DNA of 23,104 bases from Silene noctiflora (lineage: Eukaryota > Streptophyta > Magnoliopsida > Caryophyllales > Caryophyllaceae), in the NCBI GenBank assembly GCA_009801015.1, contig VHZZ01001168.1:18157-41260 (forward strand). The letters run 5' to 3'. Below the pieces are notes generated by a model. That model saw only the letters and a program-made list of their open reading frames with translations. It was not told the origin of the DNA and did not search any database. Of the stretch, positions 1-7,728 are shown piece after piece; the stretch's first letter is position 1, and the number at the start of each line of letters is the position of its first letter. Position numbers and translations under genes: made by a program.

Positions 1-453
1 TTATAGTATATGGATTACTAATTACTAATTACTATGTGACTATGTCTATATATTATGCTAAATGGTAATTAAAATTTGCATGAATTTACTAGCTAGAACA
101 TACTCCAATATAGAAGATATCAAGAGGGGCACAGGGTTATTACTATTGAGGTGTCACGCCCCGTAAACAATAGAGTACAAAATAGTATATTTTATTAATA
201 GCAGCGAAATTTACAGATTGTTATCGCCGTATTTCCTCGTACAGAGGAATACAAGACTTATATTATTCTTCAGTACAACTAAAATAACTAGTAACATGTC
301 TTATTGATATACTTATCTTATACGATACATTATTCATGTTTCATTTTAAAGGTTACCACACTCATGCTACTCCCTGTTTCTTGTACCTGAAAAAGATTAA
401 TAAATAAAGCGTCAAACAAACACATGTTGAGTATATTGCCCATAACCTCCGAC

Positions 454-497
454 TCAAATTAATATAATTCGGGTCAAATTAATTTAATTCGGGTCAT
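454..497. repeat. Short tandem repeat, about 21 bp x 2
   Basis: Two adjacent copies of a unit of the form CAAATTAAT(A/T)TAATTCGGGT follow one another with one or two differences. Nothing indicates a function. Confidence 0.7.
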
Positions 498-591
498 TAT
501 TATTGAACATTGCCACATTACGAATTTACGGAGCCGAGACTCCCTTAGGCTAAGCCCTCCGTCCTCCACGTACATAGGATAACACCCTTCC

Positions 592-632
592 TTTTCTCAT
601 TTTCTCATTTTCTCATTTTCTTATTCTCTTTT
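592..632. repeat. Minisatellite, TTTTCTCA unit
   Basis: An 8 bp unit TTTTCTCA is repeated about three times exactly and continues in degenerate form (TTTTCTTATTCTCTTTT). It is a pyrimidine-rich simple repeat in the spacer. Confidence 0.8.
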
Positions 633-1080
633 ATCCGGATATAACGGGGCGGATCCAATTGTCGAGCCCACTTCCAAGCTCGTTTCCATGTACACGAGAT
701 AAAAATAATAATAATGTGGTACAGTCCCTTTCAATAATAATGTCACCGGATGATACATTGACCAAATGTAAATCTTAGTAACAGTATGACAACACATTAC
801 CATGTGAGCATTATAACGTCAATTTTTAACATATCCAGTACCAGGTCAGATCTTACGCAAATCATATGACCTAAATTATAAGGGTGCTAGTGTGCTACAT
901 AACATGTATAGTACAGTATCACATGAACAATAAATCACATAATTACAATAACGGGTAAGTAATTATTACGACAACTTAATTACATAATTACATGAACTTA
1001 AGATGAAGGCGTAACAAATATACCTTAAAAATGGATCACCTTACCAAATGTTTGATACCATATTGTCTATGTACTTAATA

Positions 1081-1337
1081 CTTCCTCCATTCAACTCCAC
1101 TTTATCACTTTACTTTTTCAATTTTGTCAACGCGCGTTTTAAGCGCTAAATATCATTAACTACGTATTTGCAAAAATTATAAAAGTTAGATATTTTTAAT
1201 ATCCTCGTAAAGACGAATCAAACAAGACCCACATGAATATATTTTCACGTATATATTTAGAGAAAATTGATATTAAATACTTATTTATCAATAGTGTAAA
1301 AAAAGAAAATAGGTAGAGTAAAGTTGAACGGAGGAAG
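1081..1337. mobile_element. Stowaway-type MITE (Tc1/mariner-like), 257 bp
   Basis: The left end reads CTTCCTCCATTCAACTCCAC and the reverse complement of the right end reads CTTCCTCCGTTCAACTTTAC, giving terminal inverted repeats that stay similar for about 30 bp. The left flank is TA, the usual target of this superfamily; the right flank is TC, so one side of the TA duplication appears mutated. The interior is AT-rich and has no coding capacity, as expected of a non-autonomous element. It differs from the Stowaway family at 11477 and 14102. Confidence 0.85.
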
Positions 1338-1679
1338 TCTTTCTCATCTATAATTATGTTTCGTGCTGGAATGTGCGTGTCAAATGAGCATGACCAATGT
1401 CTATTTATAGCTTTTATTTTTATTTTTTTATTTTTTTTTCTAGATATTTTTTCTTACAGGTTATTTCTCTGAGATAGATTTAATAAAAATTCTACGGATA
1501 AGATTATTATTGAATCAGATTCCAACCGAACTAGATTATCATTCCTCTTGAATTTTATCAGATCAATATATCCCACCGGGTGGGATCCATTACATTTTGG
1601 AAACCTTCTTGACTCTAGTTGATAAAAAAAAAATCTTTTCTATTTCAAAAAATGATTTACTTAAATCTACTAAATAATA
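1338..1679. other. Gene-free AT-rich spacer
   Basis: This stretch is T-rich in its first half. It contains one short perfect palindromic stretch near 1574 (CCCACCGGGTGGG). No coding frame or element boundary could be supported. Confidence 0.6.
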
Positions 1680-2010
1680 CTCCTTCTTATTCTCAATAAC
1701 ATTCCCTATTCATAGGTGACACGAGAATTAAGAGTGTTTAAATTAAATAAGCTAAATTATTGTGGTAGAGTTAAATAATTGAAGACAAGGAAGGCACTGT
1801 GGGGGTATTATTGTGGGGTGAGAAGATTAAAATAAGTATTGTTGTGGAGTGATGTGATTAAAATAAAATAAAGTATGGGTATTGTGGGGTATTGTTGTGA
1901 CTTGTAAGGTGATTAAAATAAGTATAAAACTTTACTAAATAAGGAAAGAGGGGAGATATTGTGAATAGATGAAAAAGGAAAGAGGGAAGGTTATTGAGAA
2001 TAGGAGGGAC
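1680..2010. mobile_element. Stowaway-type MITE, 331 bp, TA duplication intact
   Basis: The left end is CTCCTTCTTATTCTCAATAA and the reverse complement of the right end is GTCCCTCCTATTCTCAATAA. The element is flanked by TA on both sides (1678-1679 and 2011-2012). The interior is rich in the phrase ATTAAAATAAGTAT and GTGGGGTATTG-like repeats and has no coding capacity. Its terminal sequence differs from the other Stowaway copies in the window, so it is a third family. Confidence 0.85.
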
Positions 2011-2122
2011 TACTCGGGGTCTCACAAGAGGCAACCAGCCAATTTAGATTAATTTTTTATCCGAAACTTGTATATTTGTATTTTCAACTCGTATCATCTA
2101 TTTAGGGATGTGACTAACAGGT

Positions 2123-2290
2123 CACTAGGCATCGGTCGGTAATTGATCGACCACACATACAATCCGTCGGTAATTTATTTTACCGACGATTATTATCTCC
2201 CGGTTTCCTTTAGTTGGAAAGTTTTAAAAATCGGTTGGTAATGTCATTTACCGACCAAATTTTTATGTTACCGTCTAGAGACTACTTTTA
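2123..2290. mobile_element. Possible CACTA-like terminal region (partial)
   Basis: The stretch opens with CACTAGGCATCGGTCGGTAA and carries several copies of CGGT(C/T)GGTAAT in both orientations (near 2132, 2166, 2193 as TTTACCGACG, 2233, and 2249 as TTACCGACC). Clustered, two-orientation subterminal repeats after a CACTA end are typical of En/Spm-type transposons. I could not find the opposite end (TAGTG) or a 3 bp target duplication, so this may be a fragment or another repeat with similar motifs. Confidence 0.35.
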
Positions 2291-2340
2291 TTGTTCTGTA
2301 TGAGACCTGTTTTATGTACATAATTGAAGGATTGAAAAAT

Positions 2341-2591
2341 TTAAATTGGATAACAGATGATTTTTGCCTGAACCAAGAAAGCAGCAAGATTCATGCGCTG
2401 ATCATCGTTCAACTGGAGAGCTTGACCAAGTTTCGGGTCATGAACAACAGTACAGCAGAATTGTTTGTTGAGCTTGTCGAGAATTTGTCTGTGTTCATTT
2501 TTCAAGCCCTGAATTGTAGTCACGGTCTTTCCAGCATCGGTCTTGTCTACACAGACGTACACTTTTGTCACTGCACCAGAAAGAGCGTTAA
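2341..2591 (-). pseudogene. Divergent eIF1 / SUI1-like reading frame, incomplete
   Basis: Translated on the minus strand, this open stretch aligns over about 80 residues with translation initiation factor eIF1, which acts on the 40S subunit in start-codon selection. Recognisable blocks are TVTTIQGLK (family TTVQGLKKE), ILDKLNKQFCC (ILKDLKKEFCC), TVVHDPKLGQALQL (TVVQDPELGQVIQL) and DDQRMNLAAFLVQA (GDQRKNVSNFLVQA). The alignment begins just after an AG (2592-2593), so a splice acceptor may precede it. Odd points: the conserved NG of CCNGTVV is missing, the basic loop NGRK has become DAGK, and the usual C-terminus after FLVQAG (VKKDNIKIHGF) is replaced by five unrelated residues and a stop. The N-terminal IPTAFDPF exon was not found upstream. 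It is either a decaying copy or a fast-evolving paralogue; the homology is clear, the status is not. Confidence 0.7.
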
Positions 2592-2599
2592 CTATGGAA

Positions 2600-4110
2600 T
2601 TTAGATAACAAAACAACAAACGTGAACTAATAAATATATTGTACTCCGTAACTGAATTAGCGACATCAGAAACAAAGACGATTAACACCCATTTCACCAG
2701 AAAATGTATTTCAATTTTAAGTATCGTCACTATCTAAAGATTAAACGATTAATGAATCAATGAAGCCAGTATTAGAGAGGCAGAGAAATTTACTTGAGCT
2801 GCGGATTTACAAGCCGGAAATTGGATTCTAGATCAGACCTACGATTCTATACTTAAACGTGTGTTAAGAGTCTAAAGAAATGTTTTGTTTGTACTTCGTA
2901 TTGACTATGAACAATGATATACAAGAGTTTATATACTACATACTTTTCGGTTATTTATTTACCATTTATTTATCTTTATTGTGATCACGAGGTAAATATT
3001 CTATACTAATTGCGCAATTACTTAGCCAAGATGTTCACCATAATTGGAAAGATTACATGAAATTTGTGATATGAAATTGAGTACATTAGTCCATTATGAT
3101 TACAAGGTAAATATTCGGGTTCAGAAATTTCTAATCTTATGTGGACACCAATTTGATAAATGAGTTCCAATCTGAACCAAAACGATTTTTTACCATTTTT
3201 CAACATTTGTTTTAAAAACCACTTCTTTAGACTCATGAGATTTGACATAAATTCCAAGCATTTGTGGACAAAAATCTGACTTTTTAATGATGTTATAGTT
3301 CATGAAAATGGACATTTTGTTCAGATTACTAGGTCAACTGGAACTATATTTCTCCGAAATGAGTACATTTTTCGGGGATTTGCTGTTTAATCCGATACTA
3401 AAATTGATCAAGTTTTCGGGGATTTGCTGTTTAACACAATACTAAAATTGTTTCCGTAGCGTGACAGCGTGAAAGATTCATATACATTTTGTCACGGTTA
3501 ATTCTTTACGTGCTATATCTGCAATCACTGTTTTAGTTTTGTTCAAAAGGGTATTTTAACAAGTGAATAATAAGACGATTAAAAAACCGGGTCTCAGCGA
3601 ATATAATGTTATCAACATTCAATTATTCTGGATTTTCAGTACTATAACATCATCGACCCAAACTTTTATAAATAAAAGTTTAAAATGAAAAAAATAAATA
3701 AATAGAGTAAGTCTTGCTAAGGACGGAATATCTAAGGAATCTCAGAAATAAATTCCCCATAGTTATCTTCATTCAAAAGTCGAAGTGCAAGGATAACAAT
3801 TTGGTGATATTCATCATTGATTCCATTTTTCTAACAATTAACAGTTGATTAAATAAGAATAAAAACGTAAAGAACCGGATAAATCGGGATACGGAAAATT
3901 GAAAAAATGGATATCAGTGTAATGTAAGTTTTCTTCGAATCCTCCGAAGAGGGAAATTCAGAAAGATAACGCAGTTTATATCACATCATTTATCCAAAAA
4001 AAAAACGGTAAGAACAAATCAAACAAAATCAATTAAGAAAACAAAATTTGAAATAATTACAAATAATTTGTGAAAGATTTCCGAAATTGATGATTGTGAA
4101 TATTGGGGGA
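2600..4110. other. Spacer, possibly introns or leader of the eIF1-like locus
   Basis: No frame here looks like a conserved protein. The stretch lies between the eIF1-like frame and a plausible promoter on the same (minus) strand, so it would be its leader and intron sequence if the locus is transcribed. It contains a 44 bp tandem duplication at 3369-3450. Confidence 0.4.
3369..3450. repeat. Tandem duplication, 44 bp period, two copies
   Basis: Copy one starts at 3369 and copy two at 3413. Both contain TTTTCGGGGATTTGCTGTTT and end in ATACTAAAATTG, with a few substitutions between them. No function is apparent. Confidence 0.85.
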
Positions 4111-4114
4111 AAAG

Positions 4115-4243
4115 AAACCCTAATTTGGGAGATGAAGGTGATTGCAAATTTTGCAACGAGTGATTTGAAGAAGAACGGCTGATTGTGATCTGAGTTAATT
4201 CGTCTATTTATAAAAGCCGAAGAATTGGTCTAAATTAGGGTTG
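4115..4243 (-). promoter_or_regulatory. Candidate minus-strand promoter with TATA box and telo-box motifs
   Basis: Read on the minus strand, a good TATA box (CTTTTATAAATAG, about 4204-4216) is followed by a CT- and A-rich leader-like stretch. The telo-box AAACCCTAA (or its complement) occurs at 4115-4123 and a close variant AACCCTAATTT at 4233-4243. Telo-boxes are enriched near transcription starts of plant genes for the translation machinery, which fits the eIF1-like frame on the same strand about 1.5 kb downstream. The link between the two is inference. Confidence 0.45.
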
Positions 4244-5145
4244 GTTGAAACATGGCGGTTTATAATTTTATATCTCCTTTTTTAGGCCCAATTACCAGGT
4301 AGGCTGGAACAAGCTACTAAATTGGACCAGAGATGACAATCATTGACTCGACCCGAATATATGATATAAACTTGACACCAAGTTAGCGGCTTAGAGACTT
4401 GGGATTAATATGTTGTGATTTATTTTTGTATTTGGATAGATAGAGACACGACCCGGCACAGTACTTTATACACTTGTGATTTAAATCTTTCGACATGAAA
4501 CCGACACTGATGGCCCATTTATTTAAATAAATCATAATTTCATTGGGTCGACTAGTAATCCACTCAAAGTGCTTAAAATTTAAGAAATATCGTTACCGAG
4601 TAATAAAGCTTTGTTCGGTTAATGAGTTTAATTAACGTGTTAAGTGGGTTGGATAAACTGATTAGAAATAACTAGGTTACAAAGGTTAGTTAATGGAAAT
4701 TTAAAGGGATTGGCTTATAATTAGGGCAAATGACATGTTCATGTAATTGGGCCGAGTTGAGGTTGGTGGAGTGCTGACCCGTTAAGTTGACACAATACAA
4801 TCAGATTTTCAAGTCAAAAGAAATGGAGTATCTTTGTAAAAAAATAATGTCCTATACAAACAAACCGAACATTTTGGTGTGGACGAATCATCTCGAGTTC
4901 AAGTCAATTCTTATGTGGGCAAGAAAAGGAGTATCTTTTTAAAAATACGATTATTACCTAAAATTGGTTACGAACCGAGTTGGCACCGGGCCAGTCTCCA
5001 CTGGTTAATCCCTAAATCGACTCGTCTAGAGGGCAGACTGCATGGGTCGGGCCAGACTAACTCATGCTTGGCCATAACTCGACTCTTTATACCTATTATT
5101 TTATTCTGTTTTTGATTTCTAATGTGCTTGGGCGAAGATTTGACG
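4244..5145. other. Gene-free spacer with degenerate ACCCG / GGGCC-type repeats
   Basis: No conserved coding frame is visible. The stretch contains scattered degenerate phrases such as GACCCGAAT, CACGACCCGGCAC and GGGTCGGGCCAGAC, also seen at 5606-6000, 10010-10140 and 21860-22250. They look like old transposon subterminal sequence, but no ends could be defined. Confidence 0.4.
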
Positions 5146-5153
5146 CTTGAGAG

Positions 5154-5605
5154 TAAAGCTGATCAAGTATGGGGTCAGCCCGTTTGGGCGGGCCACTTGG
5201 CCCGCCTTAAGCGAATTTGGTCATAAAAAAATTAGAATAATAGGTAACGGACAACAAAAATATTGCCGCCGAAATTAATAGCCGGGTATGAACAATGAAA
5301 ATTGTCCATGGGTCGCCTCGCTTTAAAAAATATTTTCTTATTTCTTTCTATATAATAACTACAATAACGAAAAAAAAAAATGTATATCACTAAAAACTAC
5401 AATTATTATTATTATTATTATTATTATTATTTTAATTTTGACCCCATGATCCCGCGAGTCGTCCCGCCTATTTAAATGGGCGGGCTTAGACAATCAAACT
5501 TGACCCGCTATAATGGGTACGAGCAACAAAATTAGGTTCGCCGGACAATTTTTTCAAGTTTAGACCCGTCCATGTCCGACCCAAACCCGCAAATGATCAC
5601 CTCTA
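5154..5605. mobile_element. hAT-type non-autonomous element, 452 bp, 8 bp target duplication
   Basis: The left end TAAAGCTGATCAAGTATGGG and the reverse complement of the right end TAGAGGTGATCATTTGCGGG match at most positions. The element is flanked by exact copies of the 8 bp CTTGAGAG (5146-5153 and 5606-5613), the duplication length expected of hAT transposons. The subterminal regions are rich in GGGCGGGCC / GACCCG phrases. There is no coding capacity; an (ATT)n microsatellite lies in the middle (5402-5431). Confidence 0.85.
5402..5431. repeat. (ATT)n microsatellite
   Basis: About ten ATT units in a row lie within the hAT-type element and are likely to be polymorphic in length. Confidence 0.9.
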
Positions 5606-5613
5606 CTTGAGAG

Positions 5614-6115
5614 CCCGGCGTAAGCTATTTAAGCCCCGTAACATAACTGCCCGACCTGGCCCGTGCTGTTGACCAGATTTACTACCTTTTTCTAAAGATT
5701 TAAGTGGACACGCGGACCAGTGGGTTGGCACACCATGGCACGGCGCAAGACCCATTTTAGAACGACAATCTATGGGTCGTGCCTGAGCTGAAGTTTGAGA
5801 AAAAGACCGTGCCTAGCCCAGACATGACACAATATAGCATGCTCAAAATATAAAGAAACGTAAAATTCACTTTCATGGATCTGAGCCATGCCAATTTCAT
5901 CTCCAGTCACGGTGGACCAACACAAAACACGGCCCGACACAAAAAAACACTTCTCTGCCTTTCCTAAAGAATCAGAAATCCTATGGAATACCATTTTCTT
6001 TGTTCCATCCGGAGGAAAGTTGTCAAAGAGAAAGACACTCGTGGAATAACAAAATCCACGAATCCAACCCAATTACTAGCCACGAATATAGACAGCATTT
6101 TAGTCTTCTGTTCAA
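5614..6115. other. Spacer with degenerate GGCCCG/CGTGCC repeats, upstream of the SOUL gene
   Basis: The stretch carries degenerate phrases such as GCCCGACCTGGCCCGTGC, GGGTCGTGCCTGAGC and GGCCCGACACA. The open frames across it show no family resemblance and look like chance. From about 6020 onward the plus strand becomes A- and C-rich, continuing into the SOUL gene. Confidence 0.4.
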
Positions 6116-6238
6116 ACTTCCTACCCCTCTCCCAAGCAATACACACCCAAATTCCCTTATAAATTCAATCATAATCACATCTAATACAATAATCATACAA
6201 ACTAAACTTACGTCCTAAAAAAAAACATAACACAAAAA
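6116..6238 (+). promoter_or_regulatory. Core promoter and 5' UTR of the SOUL-like gene
   Basis: A pyrimidine patch (CTTCCTACCCCTCTCCC, 6116-6132) precedes a TATA box, TATAAA at 6158-6163. This predicts a start of transcription near 6190 and a leader of about 50 nt without upstream AUG. The translation start context is AAAAATGG, with A at -3 and G at +4. Confidence 0.6.
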
Positions 6239-6847
6239 ATGGGCATGGTATTCGGTAAAATCGCAGTCGAAACCCCGAAATACGAAGTCCTAAAATCAAC
6301 ACCCGACTACGAAATTCGCAAATTTCCGCCTTCCGTAGTCGCGGAAATAACATACCACCCGTCTGAAATGAAAAAAAACGACAAAGACGGGGGATTCCTC
6401 GTCTTAGCCCAATATATCGGGGTATTCGGAAAACCTCAGAACACTAAAGTGGAATCTATCGCAATGACAGCCCCTGTCATAACCCAAACCCAAACCCCCC
6501 CACCCTCAGAAACTATCGCAATGACAGCCCCTGTTGTAACCAAGGGTGATGGTGAGATAGTGACGATGCAGTTTATATTGCCGAGTAAGTATAAGAGTGT
6601 TGACGAGGCGCCGAAGCCGGTGGATGAGAGGGTGGTGATTAAGGAAGAAGGGGAGAAGAAGTATGGTGTGGTTAAGTTTAGTGGGAATGCAAATGATGGT
6701 GTTGTTAAGGAGAAAGTTGAGAAGCTTAAGAATGTGTTGGAGAATGATGGGTTTAAGATTGTTGGGGAGTATTTGTTGGCTAGGTATAATCCTCCTTGGA
6801 CTTTGCCTATGTTTAAGACTAATGAAGTTATGATTCCTGTTGAATGA
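6239..6847 (+). CDS. SOUL heme-binding family protein, intronless, 202 aa
   Basis: The protein belongs to the SOUL/HEBP family, whose plant cytosolic members bind heme or other tetrapyrroles and are thought to carry or buffer them. The whole length matches the plant form: an N-terminal GMVFGKIAVETPKYEV block (2-17), the DYEIRKFPP block (23-31), GGFLVLAQYIGVFGKP (51-66), the signature IAMTAPV present twice (74-80 and 93-99), MQFILPSKY (110-118), DERVVIKEE (129-137), KYGVVKFSG (141-149) and the C-terminal ARYNPPWTLP-F-TNEVMIPVE (181-202). There is no signal peptide or membrane segment. Start at 6239 is supported by homology to the family N-terminus and a good start context. The doubled IAMTAPV block comes from a 57 bp tandem duplication that includes an exact 22 bp repeat (6456-6477, 6513-6534). 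Synonymous codon choice flips abruptly at codon 101/102. Heme binding is family knowledge; I cannot identify the ligand from sequence. Confidence 0.95.
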   Translation: MGMVFGKIAVETPKYEVLKSTPDYEIRKFPPSVVAEITYHPSEMKKNDKDGGFLVLAQYIGVFGKPQNTKVESIAMTAPVITQTQTPPPSETIAMTAPVVTKGDGEIVTMQFILPSKYKSVDEAPKPVDERVVIKEEGEKKYGVVKFSGNANDGVVKEKVEKLKNVLENDGFKIVGEYLLARYNPPWTLPMFKTNEVMIPVE

Positions 6848-7537
6848 GTTCGAGTTTTGTGCTCCTTTTGTCTCGGTTATTTGTTTTACGGTTTGGTACT
6901 GGTGTCGGTGTGTTTTGTAAAGTAAGAATAATGTGTTTGTGATTGATTATATTTGTGTTGTTGTTAATGTATAGTTCTATGCCTTCAAGGCTTCTATGTT
7001 AGTATAAAAGGAGCTCAACTTAGTTCCAAATATTAACAAGATTAGCTGGTACAATTATGTGGATCTTACGGAACTGCCTCCATTTGCAAAAAAAATAAAT
7101 AAAAAATACTTAGTTAAATAGACTTTTTATTCAATTCTATTTGCATCAGATTGGGCTTAGCTAAATAAAATACGAGAGAATGCATACGGATTTGAGATAT
7201 TAAAAACAAGAGTACAAAACAGATATCGACTAGCTTATTTGCTAAAGTCATGAAAGATTGTACTCGTGACTTTAACATCAAAATCGCCCATATAACTTTC
7301 TTCACACCAAACAAAAAACAAAGGGAACAACTTTCATTTAATTGATGGAGGCAATCAAATCCTGAACATTTTTATATGTATTTGTTGGTTGTATTGAACT
7401 TTGTATGTATCAAACAATAACTGACTAATGACAACAACATTCTACTCTTTCAACTTCCTAAATCCATCATCATATGTTACAAAAATTAAACACAAGTCAA
7501 GTATTGTAAAAAAACCTATACAACAACTCTTCAATCT
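6848..7537. other. 3' UTR of the SOUL gene and convergent intergenic region
   Basis: The first 130 bases after the stop are strongly G- and T-rich on the plus strand (for example GTACTGGTGTCGGTGTG) and contain AATAATG near 6928, a weak polyadenylation-type signal. The remainder is AT-rich spacer before the 3' end of the oppositely oriented O-fucosyltransferase-like gene. No further gene is seen. Confidence 0.5.
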
Positions 7538-7728
7538 CCTTAGAATCCAAAAGTTGTGTCCTCAAATGGGCACTTAACCGGACCGCCTCAAGACTTGACC
7601 GATTACCCTCACTACACACACGACCCTTACTAGCCTCCCTCGCTTAGCCACTTCACCTTAGAATCAAAAGTTGTGTCCTTAAATGAACATTTAACCGGAT
7701 CGCCTTAAGTCTTGGGTACCCGATTGTT
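7538..7728. repeat. Imperfect tandem duplication (118 bp offset) spanning the stop codon of the O-fucosyltransferase-like gene
   Basis: The segment 7538-7606 recurs at 7656-7728, 118 bases further on. Both contain AAAAGTTGTGTCCT, TTAACCGGA(C/T)CGCCT and end in CCGATT. The second copy includes the last twelve codons and the stop codon of the gene on the minus strand; the first copy lies in its 3' flank. Confidence 0.8.

Larger units (their letters stand above)
1..1080. other. Gene-free AT-rich spacer, possible LTR-related remnant
   Basis: No open frame here resembles a protein I recognise. From position 152 the sequence begins TGTCACGCCCCG, an opening seen at the ends of some plant LTR elements, and the next several hundred bases have mixed composition rather than plain AT-rich spacer. 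I see no second terminal repeat and no convincing target duplication, so an old LTR-derived fragment is only a possibility. Two small tandem repeats lie inside: an about 21 bp unit repeated twice at 454-497 (containing AATTCGGGTCA) and an 8 bp TTTTCTCA repeat at 592-632. Confidence 0.25.

Noticed and set aside
152-1075. Possible solo LTR beginning TGTCACGCCCCG
   Set aside because: No matching second repeat, no convincing 5 bp target duplication and no internal retroelement sequence in the window; kept only as a low-confidence remark.
3018-3257. 79-codon minus-strand frame as a missing exon of the eIF1-like locus
   Set aside because: Its translation has no similarity to the eIF1 N-terminus (IPTAFDPF) and looks like AT-rich chance sequence.
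4879-5115. 78-codon plus-strand frame as a gene
   Set aside because: It begins at a non-ATG position in the sequence (GTGGACGAA) and overlaps degenerate repeats; no family match.
5770-6146. Minus-strand open frames of 60-100 codons upstream of the SOUL gene
   Set aside because: They lie across degenerate repeat sequence and the SOUL promoter, and show no family resemblance.
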